Positions 7,389 to 16,554 of a stretch of 64,000 nt of DNA are shown piece after piece. Position numbers and translations under genes: made by a program. Position 1 is the stretch's first letter; each line of letters starts with the position of its first letter. Under the pieces are notes generated by a model, which saw only the letters and a list, made by a program, of their open reading frames with translations, was not told the DNA's origin and did no database searches. This stretch comes from Aerococcus agrisoli (GTDB taxonomy: Bacteria; Bacillota; Bacilli; Lactobacillales; Aerococcaceae): NCBI RefSeq assembly GCF_003797145.1, contig NZ_RKMG01000007.1, forward strand, positions 1 to 64,000, in the 5' to 3' direction.

Positions 7389-8495
7389 TTTTTTCCAAAA
7401 AGCTAAGACTAGATACTCCATCGCCGCTTGAGGGGCTACATTGGCCCGAATCATGCGTTGCGCCTTCCCAACTAGGTGCAAGCCTTTAGTAATCAGGGCC
7501 GCATCCAGATGGTTCAGCATGGTTTGATATTTGCCCAAATCATTAGGGAAAACGAGTTTATCCATCAGACTTTGGTCATCTTCGGTAGCCATTTTCAAAT
7601 ACAACAAATCATGGAAATGGAAACCAACCAAGTTCAAGGCCTGAATCATGGATTTTCGACTAGGTTTATCTTTGACCCAATCTGACTGCACCATGGTTAA
7701 ACCTCGAGGATCGCCCTTCACCATAAGGTCAACCCACTGAATCGATTGCCCAATTTGGATTTGAAAGGTTTCATTATCCGCCAAATTTTTGGCCTCATCA
7801 ACATCATTGGTCAAATAAGACAAGGTCGTCGCCAAGCTGGCTTTAATCCCTGCTGCCTCAAAAACCTGCTTCACTTGTGCTTTACGCAACTCAGGGAAAT
7901 GTATCATTTGGCAACGTGACAGAATTGTCGGTAAAATTGCATCCTGATTTGATGTAATCAAGAAGATATGCATATTTTCATACGGTTCTTCGATAAACTT
8001 CAAGAGTGAGTTTGCTGCACCCGTCGTCATTTTCTCCGCCTCATGAATCACAAAGATTTGATAGTCACCCTCAGTCGAAGACATCGACATCCGGTGCTTC
8101 AATTCACGGACTTGGTCAATCTTGATGGTATTAGATTCTGGTTTTGCCTTCTCTTCAGCCTCTTTTGCTTCTTCGATTTCTGCTTCCGTTTTGAAAATAT
8201 CGGCCTTATCTTTGCTATTTTCCTTGTCGTCACCTGGTCGGACATGCAAGACATCCGGGTAATCCTCACGCAAAATGCGGACACAGTGATTGCACTCGCC
8301 ACAAGGTTGTCCCGTTGCACTTGGATTCAGGCAGTTCAAGCCTGCTGCCAAATACGTAGCCATATCCTCTTGACCTGCACCAACCATGCCCTCAAAAATA
8401 TAGGCGTGGCCTAGACGCTTGTTGGCCACAACCCGGTCCATCATGGCCGTTAAATTGCCTTGCTTTTCAATAATATCAAATGCATCTAAACCCAT
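7386..8495 (-). CDS. holB: DNA polymerase III subunit delta' (HolB)
   Basis: Clamp-loader subunit of 369 residues. It has a degenerate P-loop (GMVGAGQEDMA), a four-cysteine zinc motif (C...CGECNHC) and the sensor ILSRCQ; the C-terminal collar domain follows. A lysine/glutamate-rich insertion of roughly 35 residues (about residues 85-120) separates the zinc module from the KIDQVREL segment and makes the protein longer than usual. Start ATG at 8495 follows AAAGGAG. In this operon it follows tmk directly; the darA (yaaQ) and yaaR genes often found between them are missing. Confidence 0.93.
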   Translation of the reverse strand: MGLDAFDIIEKQGNLTAMMDRVVANKRLGHAYIFEGMVGAGQEDMATYLAAGLNCLNPSATGQPCGECNHCVRILREDYPDVLHVRPGDDKENSKDKADIFKTEAEIEEAKEAEEKAKPESNTIKIDQVRELKHRMSMSSTEGDYQIFVIHEAEKMTTGAANSLLKFIEEPYENMHIFLITSNQDAILPTILSRCQMIHFPELRKAQVKQVFEAAGIKASLATTLSYLTNDVDEAKNLADNETFQIQIGQSIQWVDLMVKGDPRGLTMVQSDWVKDKPSRKSMIQALNLVGFHFHDLLYLKMATEDDQSLMDKLVFPNDLGKYQTMLNHLDAALITKGLHLVGKAQRMIRANVAPQAAMEYLVLAFWKK

Positions 8496-8541
8496 TGATG
8501 GACTCCTTTCTGTCAGTTAAACACTTTATATTAAACGACAA

Positions 8542-9201
8542 TTAAGCGAAAAATTGAGGGAAATGACTTTGCACAATACGCAAAGCTTCATCCTGCATAG
8601 CTTCCGGACTTTGTGTCGCATCAATCACTTGAATTCGGTCAGGATACTGTTCACGCAAAACTTGGTAGCCTTGGTGGACACGTTGATGGAAATCAATCGT
8701 TTCCACATCCAAACGATTTTGGTCAGCCTCACTACGATTCGCTTGAATACGACGAATCCCCTCTTCAGCTGTAATATCTAAATACAAGGTCAAATCAGGT
8801 TGACGACCATCCGTAGCGAATTCATTGATGGCTAAAATACCAGCCTCACCAATCTCGCGACCATAACCTTGATAGGCAATGGAAGAGTCCACAAAACGAT
8901 CGCACAAAACCAAATGACCCGCCGTTAAAGCAGGTAAAACCGTATGTATCAGATGTTGACGACGACTGGCCGCATACAACAAAGCCTCCGCACGTGGGTC
9001 AAGCGCCGTATTGGCTGGATCTAAGATGATGCGGCGAATTTGTTCCGCAATCGGGTCGCCACCCGGTTCACGCGTCAAGACCAAAGGCACCTTTAAACTT
9101 GCCTCTAACTTAGCCGTCAAACCATTGATGAGTGTCGTTTTTCCCGCACCATCTGGCCCCTCAACTGTAATAAATTTGCCTAGTAATTGCTCTGAATCCA
9201 T
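8542..9201 (-). CDS. tmk: Thymidylate kinase (Tmk)
   Basis: Phosphorylates dTMP to dTDP for DNA synthesis. At 219 residues it has the P-loop EGPDGAGKTT, the TREPGG loop and DRFVDSSIAYQG (the DR-x-x motif with substrate contacts), plus a lid region near residues 140-160. Start chosen at 9201 (MDSEQ...) because AGGGGAG lies 6 nt upstream; an upstream in-frame ATG would overlap recR and lacks such a site. It lies between recR and holB. Confidence 0.95.
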   Translation of the reverse strand: MDSEQLLGKFITVEGPDGAGKTTLINGLTAKLEASLKVPLVLTREPGGDPIAEQIRRIILDPANTALDPRAEALLYAASRRQHLIHTVLPALTAGHLVLCDRFVDSSIAYQGYGREIGEAGILAINEFATDGRQPDLTLYLDITAEEGIRRIQANRSEADQNRLDVETIDFHQRVHQGYQVLREQYPDRIQVIDATQSPEAMQDEALRIVQSHFPQFFA

Positions 9202-9246
9202 ATCGTCTCCCCTAATTCCTTCCATTTCGGTCCACTCGCTACGCAT

Positions 9247-9846
9247 CTATTGAATATCGCGACGGCCCTCTAAAGCCCGCAATAAAGTCATTTCATCCGC
9301 ATATTCAATATCACTACCCACAGATAAACCATAAGCAATACGCGTTACCTGAATGCCTGCTGGCTTAATCAAACGTGACAAATACGTCGCCGTAGCCTCA
9401 CCCTCAGCCGTTGCATTGGTCGCCACGATCACTTCCTCAACCGTCTCTTCCTGCAAACGCACCAACAACGGTTGAATATTCAAGTCCTCTGGCCCCGTAC
9501 CTTCCATCGGTGACAAGACCCCATGCAGCACATGATACAAACCATGATACTCACGCATACGTTCCATCGACACCACATCACGCACCTGCTCAACCACTAA
9601 AATACGCGAACGGTCACGCCCCTCATCCGCACAAATCTCACACGGATCAGACTGCGTAATATTGCCACAAACCGAACAATAACGAAGCTCACGCTTGGCA
9701 TCCACCAAAGCACTCGCAAACTCTAGCACATCCTTCTCAGGCATATCCAACACAAAGAAAGCCAGCCGCGACGCCGTTTTGGCCCCAATCCCTGGCAACT
9801 TACTAAAACTATCAATCAACTTGGCAATTGGTTCTGGATATTGCAT
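9247..9846 (-). CDS. recR: Recombination mediator RecR
   Basis: A 199-residue protein of the RecFOR pathway that helps load RecA on gapped DNA. Visible domains: a helix-hairpin-helix near residue 20 ([14 protein letters not shown]), a zinc finger CSVC...CEIC around residues 57-72, and a Toprim domain starting at [10 protein letters not shown]. Start ATG follows TAGGAGAG. The order dnaX-ybaB-recR is the same in most Firmicutes. Confidence 0.96.
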   Translation of the reverse strand: MQYPEPIAKLIDSFSKLPGIGAKTASRLAFFVLDMPEKDVLEFASALVDAKRELRYCSVCGNITQSDPCEICADEGRDRSRILVVEQVRDVVSMERMREYHGLYHVLHGVLSPMEGTGPEDLNIQPLLVRLQEETVEEVIVATNATAEGEATATYLSRLIKPAGIQVTRIAYGLSVGSDIEYADEMTLLRALEGRRDIQ

Positions 9847-10048
9847 CTTAACTCTCCTACCTACTTACGCACTTTATGAAAAATATCCCTACTTACAAAG
9901 ATACAGACCCCTTCACCAGACTAGACCAGGTCAAGACACCAAGCCTCAAACCCGCCAACTCCTGGTAGCGACAAGAAAAATACCATGCGTAGTCAAACCT
10001 ACCCATGGTAAAGACGGTCATCTAGATAAGCCTGTAGCCTTGTTTCTA

Positions 10049-10363
10049 TTAAAGACCAGGGATACCTTTTGTATATTTGCCCATGGTGTTTGCTGTTTCA
10101 GCATCCACTTTTTCAAGGCCATCATTGACTGCAGCCAACAATAAATCTTGTAACATGTCGACATCTTCTGGGTCAACTGCTTCTGGATTAATATTGATTG
10201 CTTTCAAACGACGGTCACCTGTTACAGTCACTTTAATCATGCCTGAAGGTTCTGAACCTTGAAACTCTTTTGTTTCTAAGCTCTTTTGTTCTTTTTCCAT
10301 CTCTGCTTGTAATTTTTGCATTTTACGCATCATTTGTTGCATATTTGCCATTCCGCCTGCCAT
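10049..10363 (-). CDS. YbaB/EbfC-family nucleoid-associated protein
   Basis: A small DNA-binding protein of 104 residues. It has the methionine/glutamine-rich N-terminal helix ([16 protein letters not shown]) and the conserved [12 protein letters not shown] core of the family. Start chosen at ATG 10363, 8 nt behind AAAAAGGAG, rather than the GTG at 10372. It sits between dnaX and recR, its usual place; about 200 bp with no recognisable gene separate it from recR. Confidence 0.92.
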   Translation of the reverse strand: MAGGMANMQQMMRKMQKLQAEMEKEQKSLETKEFQGSEPSGMIKVTVTGDRRLKAININPEAVDPEDVDMLQDLLLAAVNDGLEKVDAETANTMGKYTKGIPGL

Positions 10364-10421
10364 ATTCGACACTCCTTTTTATTCGTTTTTCATTATATTA
10401 TTTATAAGTTATTTATTTTAG

Positions 10422-12278
10422 CTAATCGTCTACTATTGTAACATTTTCTTTGCCAAATAGTGAAACAGCTTGGTCTACTTGATCTTGGCGCATACGTGCC
10501 TCTTCATCTTCTAGGCCGTCCGCTAGCATGGCGTCATTAATCGCATCACTATTTTGGCTAAAGGCTTCCGCATCTGTAGCCGAACCCTTGTCAGCTACTG
10601 CACCAGCACCATCACCTACTAAATCACCTAAGCCACCATTCTTCATGGCTTTCACGTAAGTTTGGCGTGCTTCTTGCCATTGGTCACTTGTTAAATAGTA
10701 CATTTTCGTTGGGTGACCCAAACGATTCGACAACATTTGTTCTACTTGACGGCGTAATTCCTCATCATCGTCCACTTTTTTACATAGGACTTCATAATCA
10801 AAACGGACAACGAAAGCCGTTGGTGATGCCGCTGCTGGGAAAGTTGCCTTCAACATGGCTGCTTGCATACCAGGTAGACTAACGACTAATTCTTCCCATA
10901 AAGACGATACATCATTTAAATCTTTTTTGGTTGCTTGATTCAAGACTTGGAAAATCTTGGTCAAGTTTGGCGTAAAGCCTGTTGAATTTGAACGTTTCAT
11001 TGGTTTGTTGTTGGTTGCTGGTTTCGCCGCTTGTCCTGAGCCATTTTGTAATTGGCTAGATAAAGTTGCTACCTGCTCTTGAAGATCAGCGATCACCTGA
11101 CTAATATGTGTTGGGAGTTCATGAGCCACAGGTGCTGCATTGTTGCTTGCAGTATTGCCTGCTGGCGCCATGCTTGCTTTACTAGCGCCGCCCTTTTGAC
11201 ACAACTGTACAGTCGCAACTTCTAGGTAAATGCTTGGTTGGACGGTAAAGCGGATTTCAGCCTGGGTTTCTTTGAAGACGTCCATCATTTGGTACAGCAA
11301 TTCAAGGTCGATTTCCTTGGCTAGGGCGTAGAAGGCTGTGTCGTAGCGTTGGGTCAAACTTCCGATGGCATCGGTGCCACCACCAATTTCCTTGGCAATC
11401 AGTAAATCGCGCACGAAAATGAGTTGCTCTTCAACGAAACGGGCAGCTTCTTGGCCACTATCCAATAATTTGTGTAAGTCGGCTAAAGCGACTGTGGCAT
11501 CGCCGTCTGACAAGGCCTTGGTGTAGTGAATTAGTTCTTCTTCGGACAAGACACCTGTTACTTGGCGACTTGTTTCCAAGCTAATTGTGCCTTCAGAGAA
11601 GGAAATGACTTGGTCTAAGAGTGACAGTGCGTCACGCATACCACCGTTGGCTGCGCGCGCGATAACTGCTAGGGCACCATCTTCATATTGGATGTCGTCT
11701 TGTTCCAAAATATAAGCCATCCGTTTTTCGATATCTTGGTGGGAAATACGTTTGAAATCAAAACGTTGGGTCCGGGAAATGATGGTTGCTGGAATCTTAT
11801 GGATTTCAGTTGTGGCCAAAATAAACAAAACATTTGCTGGCGGTTCTTCCAAAGTCTTCAATAAGGCGTTAAAAGCTCCTGTTGAAAGCATATGGACCTC
11901 ATCGATAATATAGACTTTATAGGCTGCTTCTGTTGGTGCGTAACGAACATTTTCACGAATGTCGCGCATTTCATCCACACCATTGTTTGACGCCGCATCG
12001 ATTTCGATAACGTCAGACAAGCTACCTGCATTGATAGCTTTACAGATTTCACATTGATTACATGGTTCACCATCGACTTGATTTGGACAGTTGATAGCTT
12101 TAGAGACAATCTTGGCTGCACTTGTTTTCCCAGTACCTCTAGGGCCAGTAAACAAGTATGCATGACTCATTTTGCCGGTTTTGACAGCGTTTTGTAGGGT
12201 ATGGGCTACGGCTTCTTGCCCTACAATATCCCCAAATGTTTGTGGTCGCCAAACGCGGTATAATGCTTGATAACTCAT
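10422..12278 (-). CDS. dnaX: DNA polymerase III subunits gamma/tau (DnaX)
   Basis: Clamp-loader ATPase of 618 residues. Walker A (GPRGTGKTS), a zinc module (CPNQVDGEPCNQCEIC), Walker B with DEVHML, and the SRTQRFDFK sensor are all present in the first ~220 residues; a collar domain, an Ala/Asn/Pro-rich linker near residues 370-430 and the tau C-terminal domain follow. First gene of the dnaX-ybaB-recR-tmk-holB group. No slippage site for a short gamma form was looked for exhaustively. Confidence 0.96.
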   Translation of the reverse strand: MSYQALYRVWRPQTFGDIVGQEAVAHTLQNAVKTGKMSHAYLFTGPRGTGKTSAAKIVSKAINCPNQVDGEPCNQCEICKAINAGSLSDVIEIDAASNNGVDEMRDIRENVRYAPTEAAYKVYIIDEVHMLSTGAFNALLKTLEEPPANVLFILATTEIHKIPATIISRTQRFDFKRISHQDIEKRMAYILEQDDIQYEDGALAVIARAANGGMRDALSLLDQVISFSEGTISLETSRQVTGVLSEEELIHYTKALSDGDATVALADLHKLLDSGQEAARFVEEQLIFVRDLLIAKEIGGGTDAIGSLTQRYDTAFYALAKEIDLELLYQMMDVFKETQAEIRFTVQPSIYLEVATVQLCQKGGASKASMAPAGNTASNNAAPVAHELPTHISQVIADLQEQVATLSSQLQNGSGQAAKPATNNKPMKRSNSTGFTPNLTKIFQVLNQATKKDLNDVSSLWEELVVSLPGMQAAMLKATFPAAASPTAFVVRFDYEVLCKKVDDDEELRRQVEQMLSNRLGHPTKMYYLTSDQWQEARQTYVKAMKNGGLGDLVGDGAGAVADKGSATDAEAFSQNSDAINDAMLADGLEDEEARMRQDQVDQAVSLFGKENVTIVDD

Positions 12279-12313
12279 TGTTGTCTCCTCTCGTTTTTTA
12301 TTTCATCTCGACC

Positions 12314-12319
12314 ATTATA
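12314..12319 (-). promoter_or_regulatory. Extended -10 promoter of dnaX
   Basis: On the minus strand TGG precedes a perfect TATAAT about 35 bp upstream of the dnaX ATG; the -35 is poor. It is the only convincing -10 for the dnaX operon. Confidence 0.5.
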
Positions 12320-12400
12320 CCATGAATATATGTCATGCTCCATGAGAAGTGGGTCAATCGTAATCGAGAAAAACTGTCAAAAATATGCAGGAAAGTCCTT

Positions 12401-12435
12401 TTTACACGTGCCTTTCTTGATAAATCATGTATAAT
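12401..12435 (+). promoter_or_regulatory. Promoter of metK
   Basis: A perfect TATAAT at 12430-12435 lies 8 bp before the riboswitch. The upstream -35 is unclear (TTTACA at 12401 is too far at 23 bp), so only the -10 is well supported. Confidence 0.45.
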
Positions 12436-12442
12436 GAGTAAC

Positions 12443-12521
12443 GTTACAATAAATTATTCCCGATAGGGTTTGCGAGTACGCAAAGATTCCTTGTAACCAT
12501 AAAATTTATATTTTGGGGGAA
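12443..12521 (+). promoter_or_regulatory. SMK box (SAM-III riboswitch) of metK
   Basis: The outer helix GTTACAA (12443) pairs with TTGTAAC (12491). Between them lie the conserved TTCCCGATAGGG core and a TTTGCG/CGCAAA stem; the Shine-Dalgarno GGGGGA at 12515 is complementary to the TTCCC segment. This is the signature of the SMK box known from Enterococcus and other Lactobacillales metK genes, where bound SAM hides the ribosome binding site and stops translation of SAM synthetase. Confidence 0.92.
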
Positions 12522-12526
12522 ACAAA

Positions 12527-13702
12527 ATGAATAAACGACTATTTACTTCTGAATCAGTCACAGAAGGTCATCCAGATAAGGTCGCTGACCAAATCTCTGA
12601 TGCGATTCTTGACGCGATTTTAGCACAAGATCCACAAGCACGTGTTGCCTGTGAAACAGCCGTCAATACAGGACTTGTCCTTATTTTCGGGGAAGTCACT
12701 ACGTCAGCATACGTAGATATCCAAAAAATCGTTCGCGATACAATCCGTCGTATCGGTTACCACTCAGGCCAATTCGGCTTTGATGCGGATTCCGTTGCCG
12801 TATTAGTATCTCTAGACGAACAATCACCAGACATTGCACAAGGTGTAGACGACGCTATCGAAACCCGTGAAAACGGCGAAGACAGCAACAAGCTAATCGG
12901 TGCCGGTGACCAAGGTATTATGTTTGGTTACGCAACTGATGAAACACCTGAATTTATGCCTGTTGCCATTGCCCTTAGCCACCGTTTATCTCGTCAATTA
13001 GCCAAAGTCCGCAAAGACGGTACCATTGACTACTTAGGACCAGATGGAAAAACACAAGTAACAATCGAATATGATGAAAACAATCAACCACAACGTGTGG
13101 ATACAATTGTTATCTCAACACAACATAAAGCTGGCATTGAGCTTGATCAAATCCGTAAAGATGTGATTGAACATGTCGTAGACCCAATTATTCCAGCTGC
13201 TTGGTTAGATGAAAATACGCGTTATTTTATCAACCCAACTGGTAAATTCGTATCTGGTGGTCCAGAAGCCGATTCAGGTTTAACTGGTCGTAAAATTATC
13301 GTCGACACTTACGGTGGTGCTGCGCATCATGGTGGTGGTGCCTTCTCAGGTAAAGACGCTACTAAAGTAGACCGTTCTGCTTCTTATGCAGCACGTTACA
13401 TTGCCAAAAACATCGTTGCTGCTGGTTTAGCCCACAAAGTGGAAATCCAATTAGCATACGCAATTGGTGTTGCGGAACCCGTTTCAATTGCCATCGATAC
13501 ATATGGTACTTCTGAATTAACAGAAGGCGAATTAGTAGCATTGGTTCGCGAAAACTTCGACTTAACGCCAAACGGTATTATCGACATGTTATCCCTACGT
13601 CGTCCAATCTTCAGCAAAACTGCTGCATACGGTCACTTCGGCCGCGATGATGAAGACTTCACATGGGAACGTACTGATAAAGTAGACCTATTGAAAAAAT
13701 AA
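12527..13702 (+). CDS. metK: S-adenosylmethionine synthetase (MetK)
   Basis: Makes SAM from methionine and ATP. At 391 residues it has the expected length and signature sequences: [16 protein letters not shown] near the N-terminus, [12 protein letters not shown] around residue 120 and [17 protein letters not shown] around residue 265. Monocistronic: preceded by its own promoter and SMK riboswitch, followed by a strong terminator. Translation is expected to fall when SAM is abundant. Confidence 0.97.
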   Translation: MNKRLFTSESVTEGHPDKVADQISDAILDAILAQDPQARVACETAVNTGLVLIFGEVTTSAYVDIQKIVRDTIRRIGYHSGQFGFDADSVAVLVSLDEQSPDIAQGVDDAIETRENGEDSNKLIGAGDQGIMFGYATDETPEFMPVAIALSHRLSRQLAKVRKDGTIDYLGPDGKTQVTIEYDENNQPQRVDTIVISTQHKAGIELDQIRKDVIEHVVDPIIPAAWLDENTRYFINPTGKFVSGGPEADSGLTGRKIIVDTYGGAAHHGGGAFSGKDATKVDRSASYAARYIAKNIVAAGLAHKVEIQLAYAIGVAEPVSIAIDTYGTSELTEGELVALVRENFDLTPNGIIDMLSLRRPIFSKTAAYGHFGRDDEDFTWERTDKVDLLKK

Positions 13703-13712
13703 TATTGTATTG

Positions 13713-13742
13713 AAAAAGAGGGCCTCGGCCCTCTTTTTTTAT
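13713..13742 (+). terminator. metK terminator
   Basis: Stem AAAAAGAGGGC/GCCCTCTTTTT with loop CTCG and a long T-run, 10 bp after the metK stop. Confidence 0.93.
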
Positions 13743-13794
13743 TACAGGAAAACATCCACCATAAATTAGAAGGATATTCGCAAGCCATCTCGCA

Positions 13795-14325
13795 TTATGC
13801 CGAAATATCTTTCATCAGAATATAGTCGACTTGGCGGTCATCGCCAACCATAAAGACATGCTCGCCTCGACGTTGGAAACCATTTTTCGCATAGAATTTT
13901 TGCGCATTTTCATTATGCTCCCAGACACCTAGCCAAATATGAGTTAAACCCATTGACTTAGCCGTTTCAATGGCATGGGTCATCAAAAATTGGCCGATAC
14001 CACGGCGTTTAAAAGCAGGTCGAACGTAAATACGTTCAATTTCTAAACTAGCTTCCTCGAAAGCTTCCGTTTGTGCATCATTCAAGTTCAATTTCAAATA
14101 AGCCAATACTTCGCCACTTGTAGCGTCTTTAACAAAGTAAAAGTAACTATCTTCTGTCTGTATTTCTTCTTTTAATTTAGCTGGATCATAGCTAGTTTCA
14201 AGATAAACCGCCAAATCTTCCGGCGTATTATATGAGCCAAAGGTATCCGTAAAGGTTTCAATACTAATTGCTCTTAAAGCATCTAAATCCGCTAATGTGA
14301 CTTGTTCAAGGGTCATATTTTCCAT
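13795..14325 (-). CDS. GNAT-family N-acetyltransferase
   Basis: A 176-residue single-domain acetyltransferase. It has the RRGIGQFLMTHAIETAK acetyl-CoA motif near residue 105 and the NENAQKFYAKNGFQ motif B near residue 140, an arrangement like that of diamine/protein acetyltransferases of the PaiA type; substrate not determinable. Start at 14325 has AAAAGAGG 7 nt upstream; an ATG further upstream would run toward the tRNA cluster. It lies directly downstream of the tRNA operon on the same strand. Confidence 0.82.
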   Translation of the reverse strand: MENMTLEQVTLADLDALRAISIETFTDTFGSYNTPEDLAVYLETSYDPAKLKEEIQTEDSYFYFVKDATSGEVLAYLKLNLNDAQTEAFEEASLEIERIYVRPAFKRRGIGQFLMTHAIETAKSMGLTHIWLGVWEHNENAQKFYAKNGFQRRGEHVFMVGDDRQVDYILMKDISA

Positions 14326-14412
14326 AAACAACCTCTTTTCTGTAATCATTTCGATTTTCGTGAATGAATATAGACTACCTTGTTTGCCCACTATTTACAA
14401 TAAAAATAGATA

Positions 14413-14442
14413 AGAAAAAAAGCACCTCATAAGAGATGCTTT
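14413..14442 (-). terminator. Terminator of the tRNA cluster
   Basis: Minus-strand stem AGCATCTC/GAGGTGCT with loop TTAT followed by TTTTTTTC, immediately after tRNA-Thr. Confidence 0.88.
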
Positions 14443-14451
14443 CTTTATATA

Positions 14452-14524
14452 TGCCGGCTAAAGGACTTGAACCCTCGACCCTCTGATTACAAATCAGATG
14501 CTCTACCAACTGAGCTAAGCCGGC
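14452..14524 (-). tRNA. tRNA-Thr (anticodon TGT)
   Basis: Minus-strand cloverleaf: acceptor GCCGGCT/AGCCGGC, TAGCTCAGTTGGTAGAGCA D-arm, anticodon stem CTGAT...ATCAG with loop TTTGTAA giving TGT, and GGGTTCAAGTCC T-arm. Discriminator A; CCA is not encoded. Confidence 0.96.
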
Positions 14525-14547
14525 GTATATATTATTCATAAAGAATA

Positions 14548-14620
14548 TGACCCGTGTAGGATTCGAACCTACGACCCACTGATTAAAAGTCAGTTGCTCT
14601 ACCAACTGAGCTAACGAGTC
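14548..14620 (-). tRNA. tRNA-Lys (anticodon TTT)
   Basis: Minus-strand cloverleaf: acceptor GACTCGT, D-arm TAGCTCAGTTGGTAGAGCA, anticodon stem CTGAC with loop containing TTT, T-arm TAGGTTCGAATCCTA. CCA not encoded. The first acceptor pairs GACTCGT/ACGGGTC include a wobble. Confidence 0.96.
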
Positions 14621-14624
14621 ATGG

Positions 14625-14697
14625 TGGAGGATGAGGGGTTCGAACCCCCGACATCCTGCTTGTAAGGCAGACGCTCTCCCAGCTGAGCTAATCCTCC
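14625..14697 (-). tRNA. tRNA-Val (anticodon TAC)
   Basis: Minus-strand cloverleaf: acceptor GGAGGAT/ATCCTCC, D-arm TAGCTCAGCTGGGAGAGCG, anticodon stem CTGCC...AGCAG with TAC, T-arm GGGGTTCGAACCCC. First gene of the three-tRNA transcript. Confidence 0.96.
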
Positions 14698-14731
14698 ATC
14701 ACGTGTTGCATTTGTTTAAGACAACTATTAA

Positions 14732-14760
14732 ATAATAGCATCTGTTTTCGATACTGTCAA
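14732..14760 (-). promoter_or_regulatory. Promoter of the tRNA-Val-Lys-Thr cluster
   Basis: Minus-strand TTGACA (14755-14760), 17-bp spacer, TATTAT (14732-14737); transcription would start about 28 bp before tRNA-Val. Near-consensus, as expected for a stable RNA operon. Confidence 0.88.
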
Positions 14761-14829
14761 TACGATTTCACTAGTTTTTTCGATTTTTTTAAAAAAACAC
14801 GTATATATATCATGAAGGGAGTGAAATCT

Positions 14830-15546
14830 ATGCTTTATATCTTATATTACACCATTCTCGGCCTCTTATTTGCCTGCTTAGCATCCTTTTTTATGGTCGT
14901 TGGCGCGCGTACTGTTCAAAATCAATCATTTATTATGGGCCGTTCTCATTGTGACCATTGTCAAAGACCCATCCCACCCCTAGCCTTGATTCCCATCCTA
15001 GGTTATCTACTTTCAAATGGACGCTGTCAAAGCTGCCAGCACAGTATTCCAATTAAGTATCCTATTTGTGAGGCCTACTTCGCCATTTTTAGTCTCATAC
15101 TCTTTATGACCTTCTCGCTATCGGAATCCGTGTTTTATATCATCTATTTCGCCATACTAACCATCATGGCCGCCAGCGACTGGTCAGATCAATGGATTCC
15201 CGACCGTTTTCAAGTCCTGCTTCTCCTCTTTGTGATTGGGCAATTCAGCCTCAATCCCAGTGGCCGTATACTCACACATAGCCTTTTCGCCGTGGGGATA
15301 TGCCTCTTATTTATCCTGCTCAATTTCCGCTTCACCAACGGCATTGGTGGTGGCGACATCAAAACCATCACCATCTTGGCGCTAGCCCTAGGACCCTATC
15401 AAACTGCCTGGTTGCTGTTCGTTGCCACTAGCTTCATTCTCTGCCACATCATCATAGACAAATACCGGGGTCGTCCCCTAGCCAAGGGTTTTCCTTTTTT
15501 ACCCTACATCTTCTTTGCCTATCCCTTAATCTTCTATATACTATAA
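14830..15546 (+). CDS. Type IV prepilin peptidase (A24 family, ComC-like)
   Basis: Membrane aspartyl protease of 238 residues that removes leader peptides from type IV pilin-like proteins. Features: two CxxC pairs (CDHC near residue 43, CQSC near residue 68) forming the zinc-type domain, and the catalytic aspartates in the AASDWSDQ...PD region and GGGD (GIGGGDIKT). About seven membrane helices. Start at 14830 follows AAGGGAG; the ATG at 14812 is rejected. In Lactobacillales such enzymes serve the com pseudopilus; no com operon is nearby. Confidence 0.9.
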   Translation: MLYILYYTILGLLFACLASFFMVVGARTVQNQSFIMGRSHCDHCQRPIPPLALIPILGYLLSNGRCQSCQHSIPIKYPICEAYFAIFSLILFMTFSLSESVFYIIYFAILTIMAASDWSDQWIPDRFQVLLLLFVIGQFSLNPSGRILTHSLFAVGICLLFILLNFRFTNGIGGGDIKTITILALALGPYQTAWLLFVATSFILCHIIIDKYRGRPLAKGFPFLPYIFFAYPLIFYIL

Positions 15547-15574
15547 GTAACAACACAGAATGCGAGGGACCGAC

Positions 15575-16366
15575 ATGCAAATTCAACATACATTTATTCA
15601 AGGGAAATTCGACGATCCGACCCAATGCGAGGATGCCATTTTTTATAACGACCACTTTGTCGCGATTATCGACGGGGTCACTGCCAAGTCCGATTATCGT
15701 TATGAGGGCTTGAAGACTGGAAAAATAGCGTCCCTGATTATTCAGGACTATCTTGCGACTGTTGACCCGACAGCCAGCATTCAAGAAATCATTCATGGCA
15801 TCAACACGGCGTTCGAAGACCAATTTTACAATAAAGTGGATTTTCCTTTGGACCGCGTGTCTCATGGTCCCCAAGCTGCCATGATTCTATACAGCAATTT
15901 CCATCATAAAATCTACATCATCGGTGATTCGCAAGCCTTGGTAAATGGACAACTCCACACGCAACCTAAGGCTTCTGACGAGATTTTAAGCAACTTCCGG
16001 TCTCTGGTCTTGCATATCGACCCAAGCCAGCATGAAGAGGCTAGAGCGGCCATTTTGCCCTATTTGATATCTAGCAACACCTTTGCGAATACCACGGGCA
16101 CCCGTTTTGGTTATTCGGTCTTAAATGGCCAGGAAATCCCTGATGCCTTAATTAAAGTCATCGATATCAAAGACGGTGACCATATCATCTTTACTTCTGA
16201 CGGTTATCCCACAATTAAAGAAGATTTTGCAGCGACAGAAGCTTATCTACAACATATCCTAACGAACGATCCCGATTTAATTACAGAATACCTATCCACT
16301 AAAGGCCTACAAGAAGGACAAGTATCCTTTGATGACCGGTCTTATATCGAATTTGTCGTGGATTAA
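15575..16366 (+). CDS. PP2C-like protein phosphatase
   Basis: A 263-residue cytosolic protein with the metal-binding layout of PP2C phosphatases: CEDA near residue 22, AIIDGVT near residue 34, IGDSQ near residue 115, FTSDGYP near residue 210 and FDDRSYI close to the C-terminus. These aspartates would bind Mn2+ or Mg2+. It is shorter and more divergent than the PrpC-type phosphatase that pairs with PASTA kinases, so its partner is unknown. Start chosen at ATG 15575 behind GCGAGGGA. Separated from comC by 28 bp, likely co-transcribed. Confidence 0.75.
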   Translation: MQIQHTFIQGKFDDPTQCEDAIFYNDHFVAIIDGVTAKSDYRYEGLKTGKIASLIIQDYLATVDPTASIQEIIHGINTAFEDQFYNKVDFPLDRVSHGPQAAMILYSNFHHKIYIIGDSQALVNGQLHTQPKASDEILSNFRSLVLHIDPSQHEEARAAILPYLISSNTFANTTGTRFGYSVLNGQEIPDALIKVIDIKDGDHIIFTSDGYPTIKEDFAATEAYLQHILTNDPDLITEYLSTKGLQEGQVSFDDRSYIEFVVD

Positions 16367-16435
16367 CTTTATGGACATAATAGCTGAAAAAATATTCTAG
16401 AGATTTCGATGTGACCAGAATTATTGTCACATCCT

Positions 16436-16554
16436 AAAGTCGAGCTCGAAAAAGCAACCCTCTGCCCACTTCAGAATAGCTTGTCGATGACTACCGTCAT
16501 CGTCATCACAATTCTTCCACCGGTTGAGGGTTGACCGCTTTTTCTCTCATCCTA
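16436..16554 (-). repeat. Long-hairpin intergenic repeat, family A copy 3
   Basis: AAGTCGAGCTCG ... TCTCATCCTA ends enclose arms GAAAAAGC/GCTTTTTC, AACCCTC/GAGGGTT, AGAAT/ATTCT, apical GATGAC/GTCATC, with CCACTTC and TCCACCG junctions. It abuts copy 4 head-to-tail, and the few bases before it (TTATTGTCACATCCTA, ending at 16436) are the end of yet another, otherwise lost copy. Confidence 0.88.

Noticed and set aside
10422..12278. Programmed frameshift giving a separate gamma subunit
   Set aside because: I found no convincing slippery site with an adjacent hairpin; the frame is intact over 618 codons.
12279..12420. 4.5S/scRNA gene upstream of dnaX
   Set aside because: The SRP RNA often sits here in Firmicutes, but its conserved tetraloop and asymmetric loop sequence are not seen.
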